Below are positions 1 through 5,245 of a stretch of 5,245 nt of DNA, piece by piece. The DNA is from Rickettsiales bacterium (GTDB taxonomy: Bacteria; Pseudomonadota; Alphaproteobacteria; Rs-D84). A program made the position numbers and the translations under genes. Position 1 is the stretch's first letter. Each line of letters starts with the position of its first letter. The notes below the pieces were generated by a model. That model saw only the letters and a list, made by a program, of their open reading frames with translations. It was not told the DNA's origin and ran no database searches. The DNA is taken from the NCBI GenBank assembly GCA_031283565.1, contig JAITBM010000098.1:1-5245 (forward strand), written 5' to 3'.

Positions 1-1269
1 GTCGCTTTCGCAAACCGCGTTTGAAATGGTCTGCTGCACGCTGCTGCCGTCGGTATAAGTAATCGTCTCGGCCGCAGCATTAAAAAAACCGGATGCCACT
101 GCGCCAAGATTCGTTTTGAATTTCTTGCCGCCGCCCGTTCGGTATAGCTGCAGCTGCCCTTTCGGCATGTATCCTATAAAATCCGCGCTATCATGTTCTT
201 CGCCGTCGCCGCCGATTATTATCTTGGCCAGCAGCGAGTCGTTCACAAAATCGGCGGCACTGTTGAACACACTGCCCGCATCCGACCAATCATAGCCCGT
301 TGTTGTTTCCACCAAGGTGTCGTTAACTTTCACAAAATTCTTGTAAGTCTGCACCGTATTCACACATTGCTGATTGGAATAATCTATGCAGGACGGTGAT
401 ACATGCGTAGTGGTCCTGTTCGCTGCCGTGCCGGTCAGATTGACCCCGTTCGCCGTTATCAGCGCCACCGATATCGGCGCATAGGTTTGACTCAATGGCA
501 GCGGCGCGTTCGTGCTGGAATTGCGCGGCGTTATCTGCCCGAAATAGCCCCGCGCCAGAGACGCATAGCCGCCGGTTATCAGCAGGTAATTCTGAAATCC
601 GCCGCCGGACATATATTCGAAATCATTGGTGACATTGGCGGCTCCGTTGCCGCTGTATAAATTCATCGCGGCGTTCAGGTCGAAATCCTTCGCTTTGCCA
701 TCGGCCGTATTCCATTCCTGCAGGCTGTATGGAATGGAAGCCAAGCTTTTGAATCCATCGCCTGTGCTAGCCCCGCCCCCGCCGGTGCCCCGTCCGTCTT
801 CGGCTCCGCTGCCGCTTGCTGATTCTCCATTGCCGCCGCCAATACCGAAGAACTCGCCTCCAAGCAGCGCAACCCCTCCAATGACAAGAGCCGCCCCGCC
901 GGCGGCCAATGTCATGTTCTGGGCATTCGTCAGGCCGGAAAACAAACCCCCGCTGTTTTCCTTTGGCAGCTTGTTCTGATACTTTCGAATCTGGGCGTCG
1001 CATTTGGATGCGTCCGCGCCGTAAACCTGGAGGATTTGCGCGGCCTTGAGGTCGTTGTTCATGATCGCGGTGCATACGATCGAAAGCCCCGTGCCGTCGG
1101 TATAGTTTATGTCGGCGCCGCTGTTGACTATGCGTTCCACGGCCTGCACGTCGCCCTTGCGGGCGGCATTCAGCAATTGCGCCGCGATCTGGAAATCGCC
1201 CCCGCCCGTTGCCCCGCGCGCGGCAGCCTGGCAGAAAATGACGGCAAAAATAGCAACGATTTTTTTCAG
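1..1269 (-). CDS. Secreted or membrane-anchored ankyrin-repeat protein, N-terminal 423 codons (C-terminus beyond left edge)
   Basis: The minus-strand frame is open without a stop from codon 1 at 1269-1267 to the window edge. Residues 1-17 look like a Sec signal peptide: two lysines, a hydrophobic core (IVAIFAVIF), then AAA before Arg18, which suits signal peptidase I cleavage. Residues 31-95 read as two ankyrin-like repeats, with LLNAARKGDVQAVERIVNSG followed by ADINYTDGTG, then a second helix pair ending in YGADAS. Residues 119-141 are a Gly/Ala-rich hydrophobic stretch that could span a membrane. A Gly/Ser/Asp linker follows (144-172), then a large Asn/Thr/Gly-rich domain (about 173 to the edge) with the segment GGGFQNYLLITGGYASLARG. 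I do not recognise that domain and see no catalytic motif. The ankyrin part suggests protein-protein contacts, and the signal peptide places it in the envelope or outside the cell. The start is inferred to be CTG; the next in-frame TTG (Leu32) would remove the signal peptide. The gene is divergent from the neighbouring tRNA. Confidence 0.85.
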   Translation of the reverse strand, partial: MKKIVAIFAVIFCQAAARGATGGGDFQIAAQLLNAARKGDVQAVERIVNSGADINYTDGTGLSIVCTAIMNNDLKAAQILQVYGADASKCDAQIRKYQNKLPKENSGGLFSGLTNAQNMTLAAGGAALVIGGVALLGGEFFGIGGGNGESASGSGAEDGRGTGGGGASTGDGFKSLASIPYSLQEWNTADGKAKDFDLNAAMNLYSGNGAANVTNDFEYMSGGGFQNYLLITGGYASLARGYFGQITPRNSSTNAPLPLSQTYAPISVALITANGVNLTGTAANRTTTHVSPSCIDYSNQQCVNTVQTYKNFVKVNDTLVETTTGYDWSDAGSVFNSAADFVNDSLLAKIIIGGDGEEHDSADFIGYMPKGQLQLYRTGGGKKFKTNLGAVASGFFNAAAETITYTDGSSVQQTISNAVCESD

Positions 1270-1283
1270 CCTACGCTCCTCTT
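1267..1283 (-). promoter_or_regulatory. Shine-Dalgarno site and inferred CTG start codon of the ankyrin-repeat gene
   Basis: Read on the minus strand, AAGAGGAG (1283-1276) is followed by six bases and then CTG (1269-1267), directly before AAA AAA ATC. The frame is closed upstream by TGA at 1293-1291, and the eight codons between that stop and the signal peptide contain no ATG, GTG or TTG. Starting at CTG gives a textbook signal peptide with ideal ribosome-binding-site spacing. A mutated or misread ATG is the main alternative. An ATC or ATT start slightly downstream is also possible but would shorten the basic N-region. Confidence 0.6.
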
Positions 1284-1289
1284 GCGAAA

Positions 1290-1298
1290 ATCATACCA
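1290..1298 (-). promoter_or_regulatory. Possible extended -10 promoter for the ankyrin-repeat gene
   Basis: The minus strand reads TGGTATGAT, an extended -10 pattern (TGn followed by a 5/6 match to TATAAT). No good -35 hexamer lies 16-18 bp upstream, which is tolerated for extended -10 promoters. Transcription would begin around 1283, so the Shine-Dalgarno site would sit almost at the 5' end of the mRNA. This is a pattern match only. Confidence 0.3.
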
Positions 1299-1329
1299 TA
1301 AAACGCCGCCAAAATCCAGCGCAAAAAGC

Positions 1330-1357
1330 TTGCAAAAACAAATTTATCGGATATAAT
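1330..1357 (+). promoter_or_regulatory. Sigma-70-type promoter of tRNA-Ser
   Basis: TTGCAA (1330-1335) and a perfect TATAAT (1352-1357) are separated by 16 bp. The -10 box ends 7 bp before the first base of the mature tRNA, so transcription would begin at or within a few bases of the tRNA 5' end, leaving almost no leader for RNase P to remove. It lies in the roughly 95-bp gap shared with the divergent ankyrin gene. Confidence 0.7.
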
Positions 1358-1364
1358 CGCATGC

Positions 1365-1454
1365 GGAGAAGTGGCAGAGCGGTCGATTGTAGCTGATTCG
1401 AAATCAGCCGCGCCCTTGCGGGCGCCGGGGGTTCGAATCCCCCCTTCTCCGCCA
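1365..1454 (+). tRNA. tRNA-Ser (anticodon CGA), CCA encoded
   Basis: This is a complete class II tRNA that reads the serine codon UCG. The acceptor stem is GGAGAAG (1365-1371) paired with CTTCTCC (1444-1450). The discriminator is G1451 and an encoded CCA lies at 1452-1454. The anticodon arm is GCTGA/TCAGC around the loop TTCGAAA, which puts CGA at 1399-1401. The long variable arm is a 6-bp stem, GCGCCC (1410-1415) with GGGCGC (1420-1425), closed by TTGC; this arm is diagnostic for serine tRNA together with the anticodon. The T arm is GGGGG-TTCGAAT-CCCCC (1427-1443). The D arm region carries AGCGGTCGATTGTAGC. The gene appears to be a single-gene unit with its own promoter. No integrase or duplicated 3' end is visible, so nothing shows that it serves as an integration site here. 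Confidence 0.97.
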
Positions 1455-1574
1455 TTGAATATTTTTATCGCACGAGTCCGCGCCAAGCAACAATTTCCAC
1501 GCTGAAAATCGCCACAAGCTTCTGTCGTTTCACGGACAGATGAAAAACATAGCGGAGGCCGCGCAATATTTTCT

Positions 1575-4500
1575 TTATCGGCCGCCAGTTTTGATATTCA
1601 TCTCGCAGAAGCCCGCTATTTTGGCCTGCAACTTCTTTTTGACTTTGGCAAATTCGGTTTTCAATTGCCCCGATTTGTCTTTTATATTCTCCGCAATAGC
1701 CGCCGGAATCTTTCCGGCCCTCCCCTGAACACACCGCATCGCTGTTTGCAAGCTGCTTCCTTTTATTTTTTTCGGCAAATCGCCGCGGACGGATTCCGGA
1801 ATCGCGTTTATGAGTTTGCTTACGGCCTTGCCATCCCGCGGATGTTCCTGGCTGTAAAAGCTCGCCATAACGGCATCCGGCGCCTGTTTGTCTGCCAGGA
1901 CCTTTTCGGATTTTATGCTCTCGCAATCATAAACCGTCATTTTTCCCGCTCCGGCCAGGCGTTTTGCCAAGCGCATTTCCACATCTTCGCCCATAAACAG
2001 TTTCCTTTCGCACCGAAGTTTTGAGACAAGCGCCAAGACATCGCCCCTGTCGTCCAGATTCATGCAGTCGATAAGAATATCCGCCTGCTCTTTCGTCATG
2101 TTTTGCCAAGCGCCATCGGAAACGGACTGCAATACCAGGCTCTGAAGCCTCGGATGCGTCTTGTATATTTCAATCTGAATACCCAAATCCGAACCATTTT
2201 GCATTGCAATCTGCTTCGCGGCATCTATCGATCCATGAATCGCCTTGAACACGATATCCTGATTGAAAGAATCGGTCCCGCAATATAGCCAACCGAAAGG
2301 GGCAGGCGCACAGCGCGCATCCTCAATCGCAGCGGGCGCATCCATCAGCTGCAAATATCTTTGCCTTATCGCGCCGCGAAGATCCGGATACGCTTCGGCT
2401 ATTTTTCCGGCCATCTTGTTCAACCCCCTGACGCTCTGCGCATTTTGTGCAATATTTTCCGCAACATGCCAGCCGACGGAAGCCTGCGCATTTTGCGCAA
2501 TATTTTCCGCAACATGCCTGTTTTGCTCTTCGTCGTGCCGGTAAAACTTTGGCAGAGGCGTGTCGCTGCCGGCTTGCTCGAGCCATAGCCCATAAAGTTC
2601 CGGATGCTCTTTTAACACATTTTCAGGAATATGGGCAAGATTATACTTGGAATGCTCCATCCCTATTTTTGCCAGATCATAGCCGATATCCGCCAGATTA
2701 CGCGACGCGATCAGTCTCAATCCGTTGCTTCTCACATATTCGGGAATCAGCTCCGGCAGCTGCGTTAATATTTTCGCCAGGCCGTCATCCTTGTCATATC
2801 CGTATGGCAGAATGTGCCGCCAGGAACGCTGCCCGGCATGTTTTCTGACCAAATCGGCCGTCCAGTATTTCTTCGGCGCATTCATAAAGTCCGGCGCGCT
2901 TTCGAGATACGCGGCCCATAGGTCCGGATGCGCGTCCATTGCGTCCATGACATGGCTGTAATAAGGCGTCTCGTTATTTGAGGCGACTGCGCGGAGCAGC
3001 TTGTTCGGATTGTTCTCAAATATAGCCTTTACATTATCTCTGGTCAGAGCTTTTTTCATTATTTCTTCCGGAATGTAAGTGAACCAAAGCCCTTCGTGCG
3101 CGTATTTTTTGACAAGATCCGGAAAAGCGATCAGCAGCCTTTTGACAATGCTTATATGAAAATCATACCGCTTGTCATTGTAATGCCTGAGCACGTCTTT
3201 TAGGCTATGCCTTGACGCCGCTTCGAAAGTCCAGTATTTTTTCGGCACATTGTAAAAATCAGGCTGCCGGCAAAGGTACGCGGAGTATAGGTCCGGATGC
3301 TCGTCCAAAATGCGCTCCGGAACCATGCTTATGCGCATCTGCGGATCATTCTCAATCGCGCTCTTGGCAAAATCATAGTCGATCAGGCGAGGCGGCATTT
3401 TCTTGAACGGCACGTATTTCAGGCCGTATGCTTTGCGCCATTCGTCATCGCTGTCTTCGTCCAGAACCAGAACTTTCGACATTCCGTCGGCATACAGGCC
3501 GGGGCGAAGCCTGTACATTCCGAACGGCTCCCTGGCGCCAGTGATCGACTTGAACGCATCAGTCACTATTTTGCGGAACCCGTCGAATAAAATTCCGTAT
3601 TCCTTTGAAAAGCGGTACGCCACGTCCCCGATATCATTGACACACGGCTTCAGCGAGCAACGCACGAGCTTGTGCGCCGGATCATTGGAGCAACAACCGT
3701 AGCAGATAATGGTTCCCAGGGCTATGTCGTGCTCGATATGATGGAAATTTCCGCTCAGCGCGTGCATGCAGCTTTGCCAGTCCTGATATGTCGACTGAAC
3801 CGCGATCTGATGCGGATCTATGGAAAATGCCAGCAGGTCGATCGCCTCGGCGCCACTGTCAATTTCATTTTTCAGGACCGCCGCACCGATGGATGCAGAG
3901 AAAGACTTGTATTTTCCGGCAAGATCGTCCACGGCGGATTCAAACATGGCTTTGAATGTTTCCGGCGTCATGTCCGGACTAAAATCAGCATGGTTCCTGA
4001 TTTCAACCCCGATATGCAGCAGCAAGAGAGGATTGTTGGAAAAAACGTTCAAAATCCACTTGTTTTGAGGATTTTTCGTCTCGCCGCGCCGCCTTTTAAG
4101 CTCTTTCAATCCGGCGATCGCCAGCAGGCCGCGCGGCTCATGCAAAAACAACTTTATGAATTCGGCATCGGAAAAATCGACCGGCAGGCCCGCGCTCAGT
4201 ATTTCGACGGCTTTTTGAAGGAATGCCACAAGGCGCTCGCTTTTGCTTTTTTCGTCCCCGGCAAATTTGTAATTCAGGCGGTATGACCCGGCTTCGTTGC
4301 CGACAGAAATTTCCACTCCGTCCACGGCGCCGGCGATTTCAGCGAATAAATCCTGCGTCCGGGCCAGATTTGCATGCATTTGCGGAACCCGAATCCATAT
4401 TGTGGGCCTGTTTTCGAAGACGGCTGGGAAACTAGTTTTTGCCTCGCCGCGCCAGCGCATGCCGGCCTGGACCGCATTTTCGATCTTGCCATCATATAGC

Positions 4501-4934
4501 GACGCGGCCAGGTATATCGTTCCGACATAGGATATTATGTCGTCCCTGGGGCTTGGCCCGTCCAAAATGGCATTAATTATGCCATCCCTGTACATGCCGG
4601 CGCTTTTCGACGATCCTGTCTCGATGCCCAATTCGCGCAACCAGTTCCGGCCGCCGAATTGATTTATGATTTCTTCGCGCATACCATCGGAATCTTGCGT
4701 GTTATAATTCGCGGGATGCAGCAGGCGCTGTTCGACTCCTGATATGTATTGGCGCGAAATGCCAACGATTTTGGCTATGTTTTCCCGAATGTCGCGCTTG
4801 TCTGCTTCCGACAGAGACAAGGCGTCGATTTTTTTGCCGAAAGCGGCATCTATTTCACCCATCAGGCGCTTTTCGTCATTTTTGAATAAACCCAAAACTT
4901 CATGTTTGTCTAATACTTTGAACTTTGGAATCAT
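1575..4934 (-). CDS. Large orphan cytoplasmic protein (1119 aa) with HTH-like N-terminus, DW-x-SC motif core and HPDL-type repeats
   Basis: I do not recognise this as a named family. The start is ATG at 4934-4932, with AAAGGA 8 nt upstream; the stop is TAA. There is no signal peptide or clear membrane helix, so it is probably cytoplasmic. Residues 46-70 resemble an HTH (ENIAKIVGISRQYISGVEQR). The region to about 360 is unassigned mixed sequence. Residues 373-390 (DPHQIAVQSTYQDWQSCM) are followed by LGTIICY (406-412) and six cysteines in total at 389, 411, 414, 415, 426 and 431. From memory, uncharacterised phage or accessory proteins carry a similar D-x-A-x2-S-x4-W-x-SCM pattern, but I cannot confirm homology. 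Residues about 518-860 form degenerate repeats: the blocks around HPDL (546-549 and 669-672) share PDF-x-N-x-PKKYWT, and related P-[DE]-L motifs recur near 604, 726, 777 and 849. Residues 807-833 hold a 16-aa tandem duplication. The C-terminus (about 1081-1108) is Lys-rich and helical. The gene stands alone, convergent with tRNA-Ser. Its function is unknown. Confidence 0.92.
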   Translation of the reverse strand: MIPKFKVLDKHEVLGLFKNDEKRLMGEIDAAFGKKIDALSLSEADKRDIRENIAKIVGISRQYISGVEQRLLHPANYNTQDSDGMREEIINQFGGRNWLRELGIETGSSKSAGMYRDGIINAILDGPSPRDDIISYVGTIYLAASLYDGKIENAVQAGMRWRGEAKTSFPAVFENRPTIWIRVPQMHANLARTQDLFAEIAGAVDGVEISVGNEAGSYRLNYKFAGDEKSKSERLVAFLQKAVEILSAGLPVDFSDAEFIKLFLHEPRGLLAIAGLKELKRRRGETKNPQNKWILNVFSNNPLLLLHIGVEIRNHADFSPDMTPETFKAMFESAVDDLAGKYKSFSASIGAAVLKNEIDSGAEAIDLLAFSIDPHQIAVQSTYQDWQSCMHALSGNFHHIEHDIALGTIICYGCCSNDPAHKLVRCSLKPCVNDIGDVAYRFSKEYGILFDGFRKIVTDAFKSITGAREPFGMYRLRPGLYADGMSKVLVLDEDSDDEWRKAYGLKYVPFKKMPPRLIDYDFAKSAIENDPQMRISMVPERILDEHPDLYSAYLCRQPDFYNVPKKYWTFEAASRHSLKDVLRHYNDKRYDFHISIVKRLLIAFPDLVKKYAHEGLWFTYIPEEIMKKALTRDNVKAIFENNPNKLLRAVASNNETPYYSHVMDAMDAHPDLWAAYLESAPDFMNAPKKYWTADLVRKHAGQRSWRHILPYGYDKDDGLAKILTQLPELIPEYVRSNGLRLIASRNLADIGYDLAKIGMEHSKYNLAHIPENVLKEHPELYGLWLEQAGSDTPLPKFYRHDEEQNRHVAENIAQNAQASVGWHVAENIAQNAQSVRGLNKMAGKIAEAYPDLRGAIRQRYLQLMDAPAAIEDARCAPAPFGWLYCGTDSFNQDIVFKAIHGSIDAAKQIAMQNGSDLGIQIEIYKTHPRLQSLVLQSVSDGAWQNMTKEQADILIDCMNLDDRGDVLALVSKLRCERKLFMGEDVEMRLAKRLAGAGKMTVYDCESIKSEKVLADKQAPDAVMASFYSQEHPRDGKAVSKLINAIPESVRGDLPKKIKGSSLQTAMRCVQGRAGKIPAAIAENIKDKSGQLKTEFAKVKKKLQAKIAGFCEMNIKTGGR
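2436..2518 (-). repeat. Tandem 48-bp duplication inside the 1119-aa gene
   Basis: The stretches at 2436-2470 and 2484-2518 (35 bp each) differ at one base (GTGCAA versus GCGCAA) and are offset by 48 bp, exactly 16 codons. In the protein this gives HVAENIAQNAQ at residues 807-817 and again at 823-833, with the different linkers ASVGW and SVRGL. The near-identity at DNA level indicates a recent duplication compared with the older repeats in the same gene. Confidence 0.93.
2589..3306 (-). repeat. Degenerate long repeats within the 1119-aa gene
   Basis: The segments 2861-2937 and 3230-3306 are visibly related at DNA level. Both contain TCCAGTATTT, TTCGGC, TACGCGG and ATAGGTCCGGATGC in the same order, at an offset of 369 bp (123 codons). 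A shorter third copy at 2589-2609 carries CCCATAAAGTTCCGGATGCTC-like sequence. These correspond to the protein repeats with HPDL/HPEL at residues 546, 669 and 777. The arrangement suggests an alpha-helical solenoid grown by in-frame duplication. Confidence 0.8.
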
Positions 4935-4942
4935 TTTGACAA

Positions 4943-4982
4943 TCCTTTATTATATACTACAAACATATTATATTTTTGTCAA
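4943..4982 (-). promoter_or_regulatory. Promoter and ribosome-binding site of the 1119-aa gene
   Basis: The minus strand is AT-rich. TTGACA (4982-4977) is a perfect -35 hexamer, and 17 bp later lies TAGTAT (4959-4954). Two perfect TATAAT hexamers also occur (4972-4967 and 4954-4949), but neither has a well-spaced -35. AAAGGA (4948-4943) lies 8 nt before the ATG and is a good Shine-Dalgarno site. If the 17-bp pair is used, transcription begins at the edge of the Shine-Dalgarno site. The TATAAT at 4972-4967 would give a more comfortable leader of about 25 nt but lacks a -35. Which box is used cannot be decided from sequence. Confidence 0.45.
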
Positions 4983-5035
4983 GTCTGCAATCCATCATCC
5001 CGTTGTCAATAGAAAGGTGTTGCCCCGTGGAAGGT

Positions 5036-5164
5036 CCCGCGGGATCCAGGTCATGGGAACGCGCGGCAAAGCCGCGCGACAAAATAGGAAAAGCACTGCC
5101 GTTACAAAAATAAGTCTCGCTTCGCTCGCGTTATTACCTGGATCCCGCGGCCAAGCCGCGGGAT
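5036..5164. repeat. Palindromic REP/MITE-like element upstream of the 1119-aa gene
   Basis: No gene is visible from 4935 to the right edge, and this element fills much of that stretch. A perfect 15-bp inverted repeat, CCGCGGGATCCAGGT (5037-5051) and ACCTGGATCCCGCGG (5136-5150), encloses 84 bp. Inside is an 8-bp hairpin with an AAA loop (CGCGCGGC at 5060-5067, GCCGCGCG at 5071-5078). The right arm is part of a 10-bp hairpin with a CAA loop (5142-5151 with 5155-5164). No T-tract follows either hairpin, so they are not typical intrinsic terminators. Palindromes ending in GGGATGAC are, from memory, common dispersed repeats in some alphaproteobacterial genomes. A repeat family is therefore likely, but copy number cannot be seen here. 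Confidence 0.75.
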
Positions 5165-5239
5165 GACACCGAGAGAAAGGGAGCCGCGGGATGATACCGA
5201 GGGGAAAGAAAGCCGCAGAATGACAAGCGTAAAGAGTGG
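5155..5239. repeat. Three degenerate ~28-bp tandem units
   Basis: Units begin with GCCGCGGGATGACACCGAG (5155-5182), GCCGCGGGATGATACCGAG (5183-5211) and GCCGCAGAATGACAAGCG (5212-5239). Each is followed by a purine-rich tail (AGAAAGGGA, GGGAAAGAAA, TAAAGAGTGG). The first unit overlaps the right arm of the 10-bp hairpin. Divergence increases rightwards, as if the end of the palindromic repeat had been copied in tandem. The array may continue past the window. Confidence 0.7.
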
Positions 5240-5245
5240 ACCAAG

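Noticed and set aside
626..979. 117-codon plus-strand frame rich in proline and alanine
   Set aside because: It is the antisense of the Gly-rich linker and membrane segment of the ankyrin protein, which explains the Pro/Ala bias. The minus-strand frame has a signal peptide and ankyrin repeats, so it is the real gene.
1521..1540. Inverted repeat TCTGTC ... GACAGA between the tRNA and the convergent gene, considered as a terminator
   Set aside because: The stem is short, the loop is eight bases, and no T-tract follows it in either direction. It does not support termination of the tRNA or of the 1119-aa gene.
3672..4286. 204-codon open frame on the plus strand, antisense to the 1119-aa gene
   Set aside because: It lies wholly inside the long minus-strand gene, has no family-like motif or convincing ribosome-binding site, and its composition fits a shadow of the opposite strand.
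5060..5164. Hairpins considered as intrinsic terminators of an unseen gene to the right
   Set aside because: Neither hairpin is followed by a run of T on either strand, and both sit within a larger inverted repeat, so a repeat element explains them better.
4744..5166. 140-codon plus-strand frame running through the promoter and palindromic region
   Set aside because: It overlaps the start of the 1119-aa gene on the opposite strand and then passes through palindromic repeat DNA. It has no recognisable domain.
5155..5239. Three ~28-bp units considered as a small CRISPR array
   Set aside because: The units abut each other with no unique spacers, they diverge along the array, and there are no cas genes in the window.

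Overview
The window probably comes from a host-associated or small-genome bacterium, most likely an alphaproteobacterium. This is an inference from three things. The right edge carries GC-rich palindromes of the type GGATCCCGCGG-CCAA-GCCGCGGGATGAC, which I associate from memory with Rickettsiales-like and related alphaproteobacterial genomes. One gene encodes a secreted ankyrin-repeat protein. The other large protein is an orphan with no recognisable housekeeping role. No marker gene fixes the taxonomy.

Layout from left to right. (1) 1-1269, minus strand: the N-terminal 423 codons of a gene that runs off the left edge. It encodes a signal peptide, two ankyrin-like repeats, a glycine/alanine-rich hydrophobic segment, a Gly/Ser linker and a large unrecognised domain. 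Its frame contains no ATG, GTG or TTG that would keep the signal peptide. The best start is a CTG placed 6 nt after AAGAGGAG. (2) 1365-1454, plus strand: a complete tRNA-Ser(CGA) with encoded CCA, preceded by a near-consensus promoter (TTGCAA, 16 nt, TATAAT). It is divergent from the ankyrin gene, with under 100 bp between them. (3) 1455-1574: a short convergent intergenic gap with no convincing terminator. (4) 1575-4934, minus strand: one very long gene (1119 aa) for a soluble protein I cannot assign to a named family. It has an HTH-like N-terminal stretch, a striking central motif (DPHQIAVQSTYQDWQSCM) followed by a cysteine cluster, and a repeat region marked by recurring [HFYL]-P-[DE]-L motifs. 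Inside that region is a recent-looking 48-bp tandem duplication. (5) 4935-5245: an AT-rich promoter and leader for that gene, then about 210 bp of non-coding palindromic and tandem repeat DNA.

The two protein genes share a strand but are separated by the oppositely oriented tRNA gene, so they are not one operon and nothing in the sequence links their functions. The best candidates for undescribed biology are the 1119-aa protein (its central motif, its repeats and possible self-regulation through TTGACAA boxes) and the ankyrin protein with its apparent CTG start.
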